Below, piece by piece: positions 35,584 through 48,438 of a stretch of DNA of 64,000 bases (position 1 is its first letter; the number at the start of each line of letters is the position of its first letter). The position numbers and the translations under genes were made by a program. The stretch spans positions 30,237,206 through 30,301,205 of the forward strand of contig NC_045139.1 of the NCBI RefSeq assembly GCF_008831285.2, in the 5' to 3' direction. The notes beneath the pieces were generated by a model. It did no database searches. It had not been told where the DNA came from and saw nothing but the letters and a program-made list of their open reading frames with translations. The stretch comes from Nymphaea colorata. Its lineage: Eukaryota > Streptophyta > Magnoliopsida > Nymphaeales > Nymphaeaceae.

Positions 35584-38500
35584 TCAAATAATCTCGAGGG
35601 CCTGTTGAATCAGAGATTCTGTCAAAGCCTTGGGCAATCCCATCACACTATCGATCGTTCCAACCTGCAGAAATGTCACAAAAATCATGGCAGGAAAAAG
35701 TCTCTTTATTATGCTTAAAAACCTCAAAACCTAATAATATAGGTTCACCTTGAATCTCTCTCTCACTCACACACACACACACACAGAGAATAATATACGG
35801 GTATTTCATAATCTTGCACAAAGAGCTTACATGCCCTTAAGTTTTCAGTATGGAATATCAATCGGAAAACCAGATGCAAGATGTACATATATGAAAGTGA
35901 ATTTTACTAGAACCAAGGGGAACCACTGTAGATATGATCTCGTCCATGGTTCAACCTTCATCACCATTATTATCAACCTGTGTCGATAAAATGCAAGGAT
36001 GATATCAAATATTCAAGGGAAAATGAACAAACCACTGCTTCAACAAAAGGCCATGTAAGTGGATGCTCGATCAACAAGCCACCTGCAACTTTGAGGACAT
36101 GACCCTCTTCAATCTGTGCAACAGGCCAACCACATCAACATGCATCGCGTATATGATCTGACACGCATAAGGTAGCATGAATTCAGAATGATGACTTACC
36201 AAGTTATCAATAACTTCATCAGGTATCTCATGGAAGTAAACCTGCAGGAAAGAACTAATGATCATGACAAAATTCAGCAGATAGTTCCAACTAAGCGGAA
36301 AAAAAAGCCACACGAGCAATGCACACCTCAGTTTTGTCACTCTGTCCCTTGCGAATCCCTGTTTTGAGGTTGGTTACAAATACTGATCCCACTGTAGATG
36401 CATGTTCTCCAGAGTAACCTGAGATCGCACAGAAGCCACACATATCAATCGAGATTTTGAAAAGAAAAGCAACCAAAAGATGAATCCAATTTATATACTA
36501 CCTTTAATAAATTCCCGTGCTTCTTCCTTGCTTGTTGGCTTTTCTCTGATCAGACCACCATGGACAACAACCTCCAAAAATGATTGAATCGATGGAGAAG
36601 CATTAGAATTAAAGGCTATAAACTTTCCCAAGTTAAGAAATATCATGCTCTTCAGGAAACATATGGAGTTGTTGCAATTTCTATAGAACGGATGCAGAAA
36701 TTAGAGAAAATGTGATGAACTAAATGACAGCAGTTCACATTCTATTTTCAACATACAACATAAAATAAAGCCAAACCAATATAAATAAGAGAAGAAAATG
36801 TCACTAAACATTATATTCATTGTCATCAAATTTAAAGACTTGAAACAGTCAAGCAGTAAAGATGACCCAAAAATGAAACTTTTCTACAAGGTGCCAGAGG
36901 CTCGTAAATCTTAATGCAAAGAGAGAGGGGCCAAAGAGATACAGGTAAGTTGGCCCATTCTCTTCAACTCACAACCAATTTTATGCATTATGAACGGCCT
37001 GATAATCCTAGGGGACAGACTTGGCTAGGCTGGATTCATGTGCCGACCATGAACTATAGATTTGAACTGCAGCAAAATTTCTGGACTTTATGCTTGAAAG
37101 GGTACTGGAAAAGGGAGACAATGGAAAAAGAAAGCTTACTTGATCTGCAGTTATAAGAAGTGTTGGCACAGGGTCTTCTTTGTAAGCATCTAGTTCAAGC
37201 TTAGACATGATTGCCTCTGCCTGTTATGAACTCAGCACATTAAACAGGTTAGGTTAGATAATCCGATCAACAAAGAATAGAAAATAAAATCATCTATAAT
37301 GAAAAGGGAATTAAAAAATGAGACTAAAGCTGGATACCAAGTTTCCATTAGTAAACCAAAATCCGGAATTGACTAAGGAAAGTTAGTTCAGTAAAGCCTA
37401 CCCATATTGTGCTATTCTCACATCAGGCTTGGCTAGTGGGGATTAGGCCTACAAAGGAACCAACAACCAAGTCTCTATCAAGGGTTTCTCATCAATCATG
37501 CATCTTCCCTAATGAGTGATTGGTATCTCCTAGACAGTGTATACCACAAACAGATCTACAGACCTAAGGAAACATACTTCAACATGGTCTGGCTTAATCC
37601 AAACACATGGATGTGCTGAATATCTTTTTAATTGTTATGGACCCCTCTTTGGTTTGAGTTAGTTTTTCAAAAGAACTTGTCTTTGAACATTTGAATTTAT
37701 GGTGTTATATGAGTTACTGAATTTTTGATTTCTTGGAAAACACTTAAGCATGAAAAGGTCAATTCCAACATATTTTTTATACTAAGGTTAGATTAAGTAG
37801 AAAAGACATGTAAAACCATATAAAAAGGAAGTACTGGTGTCCGTTTGGACAGTGGGACAACCTCCCGCCCACCCAAGAAGTACTGGTGTCTGTTCTAGAG
37901 ACCTCTCTCTCTCCTGCTCTCTTCTCCCCAACCCAGTGCGCGCCCCCTCCCCCCTAAAAAAAATATGACAATGGTGACTCTGGAAAATTTTCTGCTTCCA
38001 CCCTTCTTTAATATTCTCCCTTCAGCCAAATGGTTTAGGGAAAAGCTGACAGAAGAACAAGGTTAAACAGCCACAATTTCGCTCTACTGTGTCAGAATCA
38101 AATCCATTCATGAACTTTTTTCAAGCATATGTATACATACTTTTCTCCTTTATTTATTTTCAGAGAAAGTTGAGAAACAGCCAAAAACAGTAAAGAACTA
38201 TGATAGAAGGAGCAAGACAAATTCTGAATAAAAAAAATTTATGCCTCAGCTCGAACCTTCGCTTCAGCTAGTGTCATGACAAGCTCTTCAGGGGTTTGCA
38301 TGCGGATAGCTTTTTCATCTATGTCTGCAGTCTGCAATGTCAATCAAATAATGATTCGTGCAAAAACAGCAGACAATATTTACAGAAAAAAAGGAAAGGA
38401 TGAAAGTAAGACCAAGAATGTAAAAGAGACGGGGTCCGCACAAACCATTACAGTAAATTGATAACCCATTTCTGTCAGAATCTGCCTTCGCGATGATGAA

Positions 38501-39961
38501 GAAGAGCCCAATATAATCTGTAAGAAGCCCTCGACAAGTCATAATCCAGAAAAGACTGTGTGAGGAAGCGCTTGAAGACAATCAATCATGTGAAGAAGCA
38601 AATAAAATTTAGGTTACTTGGGAGCCTGATTCCCTCAGTGCTCTCTTCTAATGTTACAGCAAACCTAAGAACTGGTATTACTGCACGAGACAACTCCTAC
38701 TGGAATATGAGAATAAACTATCACTAAAGAGTACAACCGCCCACATTAACACAATCTGCAACTCCAGTAGTGAAAAGAAAGGATTATTTAGGGAGAACGG
38801 GCGAGGACCAGAACCCATCTTAAGAAGTAGGAACAGAAAAACAAAATATAGATTCGAGGTTCCCTTTGGAATTCCCAAGCTTGAAGACGCTAACAGGGAG
38901 TCCACGGCAGATTTTGATTTCAGAAATGAGTGGCATGTCAGTGAAAAGCTCCATTAAAGGACAAATTCAGAGCATTGACCATAAATTTGCATATATTGGT
39001 ACTTCTTGGGTGCAATTTTTCATGAAATTTTTAGGGATGCACGCACCGAAAACATTTTACTACGAATTTCTAAACTAGATGACAAGGGATTCTAAAATTT
39101 AACCAAGGTCTATAAAGCAAGAACCTTTTTTTTTTATCTAATTTCCTAGTTAAAATCGCTAAAGATGCATTTTAATAAATTATTCATGTATCGTGACTCC
39201 TTTAAAGTCCGGAGCAATTCATATGCACTTTAAAAGCCTTAATGTAAGAGATGGTACAAGAGATGTTTCTGAGAAAGAATATGTAGTACATATTATTCGA
39301 GCTTCCTGAGTAATGCTGTCGATTTTTTACTTTGGACAGTTTTCTAGATTTCCCAAACGAGTTTCATACTGGTATCAGAGGCACAGCTATAAGCGACAGA
39401 CATTCATGTATAAGAAAGAAATGCAGTTATTGTTGAAGTCTTGAAGAGGCCGTTGCATTGCTGAACCATTAACCAATAAAGGTAGCCAATAAACTTCTCA
39501 AACATGTCCTAGCCACCAGAAAAACTACTCCGAATTCCCACTGCGTGAAATATCAGCGAAAAACAATAAAAAAAAGATTGCTGTTACACCCTACCTCTGA
39601 AATTCCTAATGTTCTTTTTTTCTCGATGCTAGAATTCCTTGATAATAAAGATTACCACAGGAAACTGAAAAAAGGCCTCTTCGAAAGTATACCACAGCAA
39701 TTGCAGAAGTTGATGCAGCCCTTGATGGCAGATGGCATAATCGGCTTCCTGAGAACCAGTCAGCCGTATATTTATCCCTTTTTTAATTGAAATCTTTACC
39801 ACCAACGGTTGGATAGGTTCTTTCCCCGTTTCTATTGCGGAAACTGAGAGCAACCATGAATACGAAACACCACCTCGGTAGTTTCGATATGGGGACATTT
39901 AACAATAGAAGAGAGGAACATAATGGCCTACCTTGAAGGACGAAGGATCAGAGGGGGCCAT
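35584..39961 (-). CDS. Maf-like protein (nucleoside triphosphate pyrophosphatase)
   Basis: Maf/HAM1-type enzymes cleave non-standard or modified nucleoside triphosphates to monophosphate and pyrophosphate, which keeps the nucleotide pool clean. Nine exons (minus): 39961-39932, 38517-38446, 38331-38257, 37220-37140, 36571-36502, 36418-36327, 36241-36200, 36113-36033, 35664-35584. The total is 624 bases, 207 residues, the usual Maf length. Motifs in order: the Maf signature ILGSSSSSRRQIL near the N-terminus; DIDEKAIR; LLITADQVVV, corresponding to the conserved TAD segment; REKPTSKEEA; GYSGEHASTVGSV; VYFHEIPDEVID; VAGGLLIEHPL; and SVMGLPKALTESLI at the C-terminus. No organelle-targeting leader is evident, so it is probably cytosolic. 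Every splice site is a good GT..AG. The gene assignment is secure; the exact substrate is not known from sequence. Confidence 0.94.
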
Positions 39962-41691
39962 CTTCGGCTTCTTTCTGTTCTACAGGCAAGCAGATTGCTT
40001 CCTTTGTCCTGCCGTGCTCCACAATAAGAGGTGAAGTAAGAAGCAGCAAGCAGCACAGTTATTCACACGCGTAAAAGGGAGCGAGAGAGAGAAAGGGCAT
40101 CGATTCTTCGACAGTGATTCTGCGGTGAGCACCACATCTTTATTATTACAGCATGACGCTCCCTGAAGTGCGAAAGGGGACCTTTCCATATTCATCACTA
40201 CTTCAGCTCTTTTTACTCAACATCTCGAGTTGGTTTCCCCAAGTTGAAATTCTTACAGAGCGTGGTGGTCAACACTCATTTGAGTTTCATAGCCTGTTTC
40301 TCATCATCTAAAACAAAAAGACCAACAAGGACATCTACAAAATATTTTTCCTGTCTTATGAACCAGGTTTAGAATATTATGTCCTGTAAGCTTTTCATGA
40401 GTTCCAGCTATTGGGGAATGGAAACATAGCCCTCATGAATTCCAGGTTTTGGGAAATGCAACTATAGCCTTGTGGCCTTGTCCTCCAATGCAAACCTATC
40501 GGGGATAGATCCCCATATCTTTATTGCTAAAAAGTGGGAATTATAGAAACGTTCGAAGGTTTATTTACAAGAGCAGGCTCCAAACAGGGAAGTCAAACTG
40601 CTATAACAAGGTAGTTCGAGTTAACTTCAATAACAAAGAATGGACATGTTCAAGTAACACCAATGCATGATGCCCTTCTAAGAGGGGAAAAGAATATTTG
40701 TGCACTTGGTTGGAGGACTAGGTCTTGTCACACTAACCAAACGGTGGATGTTAAACCTCACTCTGTTTTGCAGAGGAACGAGGTGCTAAGCATTCTGTGG
40801 CGTATGGCATGTAACTGTTCTTAAGCTTACAAAATTGTATGAAACCGGCCAAGACTTTGGTTTCTGCCTTCTGTGATGCCTTAACAACCAGCCTTCCCAT
40901 CTATTTCTGTTGGACACTATGCCTATCTGCTTCTTATCCTCCAGCCAATCTTCAAAAAGTCTGTGCAGCATCAAGTTTGCAGAGTACAAGTTTGAGGTCT
41001 CTCTTTCAATTCCCGCATTAAGTACAATAGCCCAAGAGCCAATTCGCAGGCATAACTCGCATTAGATATTCAAAACTTTGAAAAAGTGGTCAATCGACGG
41101 TCATGTTTTCCTAGAAAACACTTTCCATGAACGAGTTCCTTCCACAGACACCCCGTTGGTAAGGTTTACTTTCACGTAGAAATTGCAGTAAGATATCTCC
41201 ATGGAGAAAGCCGTAAGAAGAAAACAATCACTTTCCTGTTGGAAAGTATGAAGAGAGAGGGAGAGAGAGAGGTGCAAAACACAGTCGACAGTGTAGTCAG
41301 TTCGAAGCAAGAGTTGGAGAGAAGCAACGGAGCAGGTGGAAAGAGTCGCCATGAATTTTGAAGGCATAAGCTCAGCATGAAATACTTAGAGTTTTGTTCA
41401 AATTTGAGTGTGAAAAGACACATCTTTCTCTCTTCCTCTCCCTCTTGAAGGGTAATAGTCCCCATAACCAGATGGCCCCCTTTGGGAACATGTTCATGAC
41501 AGTCTGATCTGATCTGACACCATTGTCTGAGCTGAGTCAAGCATAGAATTTTCTAGTGAAACTGAGAGAAGATAAGATGCACGGATTATGAAGCAAGAAG
41601 AGTGCAGTTTTCATCTTTCTTTTGTACCTTTTTTCTGTTTTTTTAATAGATAAGCTGAGGTTAGGCTAACAACCTATTAACTTATGCCTAG

Positions 41692-41772
41692 AGAACCATG
41701 GCATATGCATTACAACTGTTGACTAAAGGATTTCTACAGTTGACTTGTTTACAGAACCATGGCATATGCATT
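41692..41772. repeat. 20-base direct repeat, 61 bases apart
   Basis: AGAACCATGGCATATGCATT occurs exactly at 41692-41711 and 41753-41772. The repeated word is itself rich in short palindromes (CATATG, ATGCAT). The DNA between does not look like a transposon. Confidence 0.7.
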
Positions 41773-42786
41773 TGGAATCTTTTGGAAGATACGAAGGGGA
41801 AAGAATCAACTTATTGTTATTGGTTATCATTTTTGGATTCAATAGTTCTATTATTTTTTTCTGCCACAGCTAGGCCATCTGGGCTTAAAGCAGAGACTTT
41901 TCATGATTGAAATCTCAAACCCAAACACCAGTGAGGTAGATGAAATAACCCAAGTCACTCCTACACCAGGCTTAGGTCACTGGTTCGATTGGTTTCAATC
42001 CAAAAAATATTTAAAATTAAGATAACTGACCACTTAATAACCTTTTTCATAAGTCATTGAAGATCTCTTATAATCTTTAATATGACATTAAACTTTTCAA
42101 AGTGGAGCATGGCAGTTGGTGAATTTCCTGCCGCAGAATGAGAAATCTAAAGCACCAATAGTGATTAGTGAAAGTGAAAGATGAAAATATGGCACTTGAT
42201 TTATATTTCTAATTTTGATCCAAAGATCGCATATGACATACTTTTGCTCATGCAAAAAAAATTTCGTTTGTAACTACGTGTTTTTTTTTTCAAACTAAAG
42301 ATCTTATCAGGTTTAAGATCCAAACTTGAAATCTTTATTTTACTTGTTTACAATATCAATGACAAATTATTGGATCTAAGATGAGAGGAGACAGAGTTTG
42401 ACCCTTACATCTCAAATCACGAGGATCGAAGAACAGATGGACTTTCGAGTAACCAAACGTCTCTTTGGGAAAATGGCAGAGAACGACTACAGTAGAAAAT
42501 AATTAAGAATCTGATTCTTCAGATCAGAAAGCGCGGAAAATGAAGATGGCATGTTAAGACGACTTCTGCATTCATACATTTTTATCTTTTGGAAATTTGG
42601 CATTGTTTCAGAAATTAAACTGCAAATTTAAAAGCTTTGACTATCTTGAACTGATGGCCCTTCTTGTTCATCCTCCAGACTGAGCCACCAACATGCCACA
42701 CCACGTTGCTGGATTTTCAGCTTTGGACCAGGTGGAATTAAGCCTTGGCTCGAGCCCACTTCACTTCACTTTTTATATGGCGTTTA

Positions 42787-42789
<3 letters not shown>

Positions 42790-42843
<54 letters not shown>
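42790..42843. repeat. (TA)n microsatellite
   Basis: A perfect TA run of about 54 bases lies in the Maf/LRAT spacer. Confidence 0.95.
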
Positions 42844-42844
<1 letters not shown>

Positions 42845-44355
42845 CTTGCAAAAACATAGAGTTTTGCTCGTCCTGACGTGACACCAAAGCTTTGGTAATT
42901 TCCATCTCGATTTCTAAAGGTCAGGTTGACCGGCCAACGGGACCAGGCGACAAGTCAGAGTCCTATTGGACCCATTTGGACGCGATTTGGGGCCGACAGC
43001 TAAATGTCTGTGAAGGACTAATAAGCTAAAAATGACAAAAAAAAGACTTACCCATTTGCAATCTTATTTGTAAGAAGTATGCCAACACACATTTTTATTG
43101 TTGGGTGAACTAAATAATAGCTTAGACCTAACCATGTGATAAACTGGGCACTTGTTTAACAGCTCCCATATAATAATCCAAAATACACAATAAGAAATTC
43201 AAGGAAAATAGCTTGTGGAAGAGTGGTAGATGACCTTCTCAAGAAAATGAATATATTAGTACGGTAGATCTAGCATACGCTCATAAAATATGAGAACAAA
43301 CAGAAATTCTGGTAACATTTTTAGGATATTTTACAAAACATGCTCAACATTTGAAGGATTAATGAAACATACTCATGTTCGAACATTTAATGCTTATCTG
43401 CTTGGATTAGACACACAAGAAAAAAGGTTAGATAATTTTTTTTTTTCAACGTGGTCGTTTTCTTTAATATATACAAAAAATTTATCTACAATTTTGTATC
43501 AATAATATTTCCTCTATACTCACAAATTTTATTCGATACACATACACCATGGTGGACACTGTATATCAACTAAAAAATCAGCCATCTGTAAGTAGGAATG
43601 CACATGGATCGAACAGATGGTAGAGTTTTATAATCCTTAATGAAATCGATTTTCTACGGAATTAGGTCATCCCAAATTCAAACTGTTTGCCTCGGTGTTG
43701 TTAAATTTGAGTTGAGTTGGCCACCAGTCAAATCTGATGGGTGAAAAAGGGCGCAGTGGGTGCATTGATGCTTCAGGTCACCATAATTAGTCGCTTTTTC
43801 AACAAAATTTGGATTGTTATTGACTGCCAATCATGTTATTTGAACCTTGGAAATTGACAAATTGTCCTTACTTTGTTTTCATAATATTTTTTGTCAATTA
43901 TTTTGAACCATTTTAGAATCTTTAGTACGTTTCTGGGTTTAAAAGATACAAAAGTCTAATAAAGTGGGAAAATAATTTTTATCGGATTTGATCCGATTGT
44001 GTGAGTTTCGTTTGAAAAAGCTTCTGGTATCCACAAAACATAATTTTAAATAGATAAGTTGGCGTTGGTGTAGTTGCCACTAAATCTTCTATCCTTCTTT
44101 ACGAAAATTTGTTTCTTCATGAAAGATTCAATCTCATTTCACGCCGTTTCTCGAGTCTGATGACTCTTATCCTTGTCAATATAATATTTTCGAAGAAATT
44201 TTCTGCATATAACAATAATTAAAATAAGGGTAGAAATCTGTGGTGTTCATAGGCACCAGAAGGATTTCAACTTTTTCAAGTAAAAGAAACGGAGGCTTCT
44301 AGTCGGATGTGAAGGTCTCTGTGGTTTTTCCGATCCTTGCCTTGTTAACTGCGTC

Positions 44356-44364
44356 TATATAAAA
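44356..44364 (+). promoter_or_regulatory. Candidate TATA box of the LRAT-domain gene
   Basis: TATATAAAA lies 313 bases upstream of the start codon in a GC-richer stretch that begins about where a leader would start. A transcript start near 44390 would leave a leader of about 290 bases. Confidence 0.55.
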
Positions 44365-44676
44365 GATAGGCGAACGCTTCTACCAGTCTGCATGCACTCA
44401 GCGAACCACCCTTGTTTCATCCTCCCTCTCACCTCGCACCATTTCCAAGGATACGCAGAGAGGAATGACCCCCAATTGAAGCCCCCGTCCTGAGTAGCAA
44501 GACTACTGCCATCTTCGTCTGGGTAGTGGGTAGATTAACCCCATTGCCCACGATGATTATTGGCATGCCGTACACCAATCATTGATCGACAGTGCCCAAG
44601 TACTTGGCTGCCTTCACCGAGAAAGATCTTCTGGTTTTGGGTGCTCAGAATTTTGGTTCAGTAAGACCAAAGGAGG

Positions 44677-47101
44677 ATGGGTGTTCTCTCCCACAAGATA
44701 GACAGAACCGCCCTCAGGGCCGGAGATCATATCTATTCGTGGAGGGCCGCGTATACGTACTCCCATCATGGTGAATTCTTGTTTGTTTCTTGTCATTCTA
44801 TTTCTGGTTTCTCTGATTCGAGTGAACTCGTTATTTTGTTTAGATCTAGTTGAGTCTCTCGATGTTTTTCTTCCCTTTTTATCTCAATTTGCCTCTTCGT
44901 ATTTACTAGAACATGTCATGGATGATGATTTATCATTTCCCCAGATTCAGTTGATTTCCTCGGCCTCATATAATGGGTAGTTTCCGAGTTTTATCTTTTT
45001 GCTTGTGCTTTTTTCAAAGATTTACAAGCCAATAATGATGGTGGTTGATTCTTTCTTGAAGTGTTTGGGCTCCGCTACAGTTAGTGCTCTAATTGAATAG
45101 AGATTTGCTAGAAATTAGACTGACAGATTATTAAACTACATTTTGGGTTTTGGCTGGTAAAATTTCTGACCTGGTTCACAAACCATGATCGTGTGTGCTT
45201 CGTAAAGGACTACTTGCTAGCTTTCATGTGTTTCGTTCTATTTTTTAAAATCTTATATAGCCATCAAAAAAAGAAGAGGGAAGAAGTTCTTGGAAATTGA
45301 AGGAAAGAAGGAAAAAATTGATGGCACCATTCCTATTATCTGACGGTGAGAGTGCAGAATTCTTGGGCAAGCACTGGAATTTCATCCCTTCTGGACGTCC
45401 CTATAGCGTCAAAATTAAAGGATTCTGCTTGTAACATTTTCTTTGTGATCAAAACGATATACGATTATACCAGAGGGAGACGCTTCTGTTTTTCCTGAGT
45501 CTGTATCAGATTTCTCGATCGAGAGGAGTCATACATCTTCAGGAAAGCTTGATCTCTTTGGCCTGATGATCGCATATATCCCGAGGTCTTCCTGGCATCT
45601 ACACAAAGTTATGGTGGGCTTCCAAATTCATATGAACAAAATTCAACTTACTCATGCCCACTATTATTCTCGAACTTGCACATGGTATGTTTTGACCTAA
45701 GAACATCGAAACCAGGAAGTGAAAGTCCAATCTACATGGGCCATTGCCACCCATTTACAGTTGCATTTGTTTCTACTCCTAGGACTGTTATTGAGGCTTG
45801 AGGAACAGAGTAGATGGTGATGGTGCCACTCAGAAATTTAGAAGCTGCGATACTCATGAAATGCTCATCTCCTTTACCTTTGAGAGATATGTCTTGCCCC
45901 ATAATTTATAATGGTGGTGTTCTTAGGTCCAGCATCATGGACAAGTCTTAGCATAGCCTGTTGAAGGACCTCTAAATTTTTCCCCTTTCCTATGTTCCAG
46001 CATGTCTTCTCATGCTTCTGTATTGTCCTTGATGATAGTTACCATAACCACTTCACATTAAAATAAGGAGTTAAATCTTTAATCTGACTCAGTTACACAT
46101 CTGATTCAGTCTGTTGAAGCTTTAAGTCAATCAACTTAAAACCAGAATTTGGTTCCTGAGAGATGGTTGGTGGAATGCATGATGAATATCATGTATATAT
46201 CCCTTCTACTGAAGGATAAATATGCTATCTGCAATCTTATTTTAGATTTTGAACTTTATATGATTGTGATGTAACTGAATGTAAGTTGCAGAATTATTTA
46301 GGAGCAGAGAGGTTCCTGTCTCTACAATTGTCTAAAACAGATCTTTCGCTCAAGCATAATAGTTGATGTTTAAATGCCCAGGATATTTCCTTTATATAGA
46401 CCCCATGGATGTTCTAAAGATGGTTATGTATTGGTACAGGCATATATGTTGGTGGCAACAAGGTTGTTCACTTCACTCGTGCAGTAGAATCAGGACCAAA
46501 TGTTGGAGGCTTCAACTCTTATTCATCTAGCAAGGAATCTGGCTGTCCCAACTTCCCTGACTGTGGATTTAGGCTGCCAAACAGTGGAGTAGTCCTCACA
46601 TGTTTGGACTGCTTTCTTGGCAAGGGCTCTTTGTACCTCTTTGAATATGGAACTCCACCACCGGTATTCATAGCCAAGATCAGAGGTGGCACATGTACTA
46701 CTGCACAATCTGATCCACCTGAAACAGTGATCCACAGAGCAATGTATTTGCTTCAGAATGGGTTTGGGAACTACAATGTTTTCCAGAATAATTGTGAGGA
46801 TTTTGCTCTCTACTGCAAAACTGGTTTGCTCATCATGGACAAGTCTGGTGTGGGAAGAAGCGGCCAAGCTTCATCGCTGGTTGGAGCTCCATTGGCTGCA
46901 GTCCTGTCTTCTCCCTTCCAGTTCTTCCTGGCAAGCCCCGTTGGGGTTGCTACAGTCACTGCTGGAATGTACTGCATGAGCAGGTATGCTACAGACATCG
47001 GCGTCAGAACTGATGTTGTGAAGGTGCCAGTGGAGGAGATGACGGCCATCATTGGCCATGGTAGCTCAGGTGAAGCAGGTTTGGCCATCAAGGAGAAATA
47101 A
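44677..47101 (+). CDS. LRAT/NC-domain protein (NlpC/P60-related thiol acyltransferase or hydrolase fold)
   Basis: The product of 251 residues belongs to the plant NC-domain proteins, related to lecithin:retinol acyltransferase and HRASLS phospholipases. Exon 1 (44677-44770) codes for residues 1-31 and one base of codon 32; exon 2 (46440-47101) codes for the rest, across a 1669-base intron. The start ATG opens [22 protein letters not shown]. The first catalytic histidine is in TYSHHGIYVGG, around the exon join (H30/H31). A second conserved histidine is H42 in VVHFTR, and the nucleophile is C150 in [10 protein letters not shown]. The C-terminal third has a hydrophobic stretch ([20 protein letters not shown]) that could anchor it to a membrane. 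The family fold predicts acyl transfer or hydrolysis through a thioester; the plant substrate is not established. All three catalytic-type residues are intact. Confidence 0.92.
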
Positions 47102-47195
47102 CTAACAGAAAAACTAATCTAGACAAACACAACAATATCTTGATGGGGTTACTCTTAAGGTCAACGTCTTTCATCTGTTATATTCGCTCTGCATG

Positions 47196-47201
47196 AATAA
47201 A
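47196..47201 (+). terminator. Poly(A) signal of the LRAT-domain gene
   Basis: AATAAA occurs 95 bases after the stop codon, a usual place for a plant near-upstream polyadenylation element. Confidence 0.55.
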
Positions 47202-48438
47202 CTGAAATAGGGTCTTATGCACAAAAAATTCTTCTTTGGGGTTCTTGGTTTGTCTTTTGAATGCTTCAATTTAATCCGTCTAGAATGTGGGAAACGCTTT
47301 TGAATCCCGTATGGTGCCTTGGCTGCTCCTGTTTAGACTTATGACATAATAATGGTTGATAACCAGGTAATTTCTTGTCATGGTTCTTTTATTCTCTCTT
47401 TTTCCTTTTCTTTTTCTTTTTCCCTTTACGTCTCTGTTGACACCGAAACCACTCCCTTATACTTTGGTGCAAAAGCAAAAGCAAAAGCAAAAGCTGGGAA
47501 TCCAAGCAGCGGAGGTAATTTAGGTTCTCCTTAATGGTAGATAAAGTTCTTTTTCATTCAATCCCTAGAAACTCAGAAGATTCGTTCTTTGACCAAGAGG
47601 GAAAATGAAGGCTTGGAATCTAAGATTTCAAAGCTAACAGTTGTTCTTCGGCATAAGAAAATTGAGAGAATTTGCGTATGGAGAAAAGGGAAAAAAGGAT
47701 TTAAGGGAACTCTGGGGAACCCATCTCGGTCATATTTCTACTTCACTTCTCGTCACATGTCCCATGGGTCCAATAATTGTTAATCAATTACCGACTTTGA
47801 AAGGATCAAAATATCAAATTAACTTGAAGAATACACATTTTTTCTGCACTTGTGGAAACATGCCATGGCCATCAGAAGCGGCTAGAACGCCCAAGAGAGT
47901 TTACAACCGCTCTCACGAAATTTCGCTTCGGTTAGTAGCCTCACCGCTTCTCACGTTCCAAAGAAGTTAGAATCAGCTGCAGAATTCCACCAAAAAGCCG
48001 CGGGCTCCTGAATTCAAGATACAGAACTCGAAGGGCCCTTGTATCCTCCTTATGCAACGTAGAGGGTGTAAAAAGAGCAGCAGCCAGAGGCTATAGGAGA
48101 AGCTAATGTCCTGTTCACACTAAGCGTTTCTACAATTTCGCAATGTAGAAATGGAAGTCAAACAAATCGAGATATAGATGTTTATGCCAGTCGGACAATT
48201 TACAACGGTGGAGATAATGTTAAACTTTAACTGCAGTTGCATAATCTGTCATGAGGAATCCAATTTCAGCAAAAAAGATATGCAACTGGATGTTAACTTT
48301 AAAAATGTAACAAGCTACATTGTGCAAAGAATCCCTGCCCTTGGTTGGAATCAATCTCAGACCACGTTTCTGACAGGATTTTGCATGCAGATGCAGCCGT
48401 CGCTAAATCAAATATGCCAAAACGTTGGTTGCCCATTC
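47202..48438. other. Convergent spacer between LRAT-domain and UBX-domain genes
   Basis: The two genes end facing each other, so both 3' ends lie here. A short AAAGC tandem occurs at about 47471-47493. The plus-strand frames at 47589-47970 have no gene structure. Nothing else is seen. Confidence 0.5.

Larger units (their letters stand above)
39962..44355. other. Spacer between divergent Maf and LRAT-domain genes
   Basis: The 4.4 kb between the two divergent starts should hold both promoters. No gene is recognised. Features seen are a short imperfect duplication at about 40390-40475 (phrases TTCCAGCTATTGGGGAATGG and TTCCAGGTTTTGGGAAATG), a GA run at 41251-41272, a 20-base direct repeat near 41.7 kb and a long (AT)n run. 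Confidence 0.5.

Noticed and set aside
41172-41540. 122-codon minus-strand frame
   Set aside because: It has no domain, no gene context, and overlaps a GA repeat; it is probably chance.
41930-42010. tRNA-like TGGTTCGATTGG word
   Set aside because: No matching acceptor stem, anticodon arm or upstream B/A box pair could be found.
46523-47091. Minus-strand frames over the LRAT-domain gene
   Set aside because: They are antisense shadows; the plus strand has the intact H..H..C catalytic pattern.
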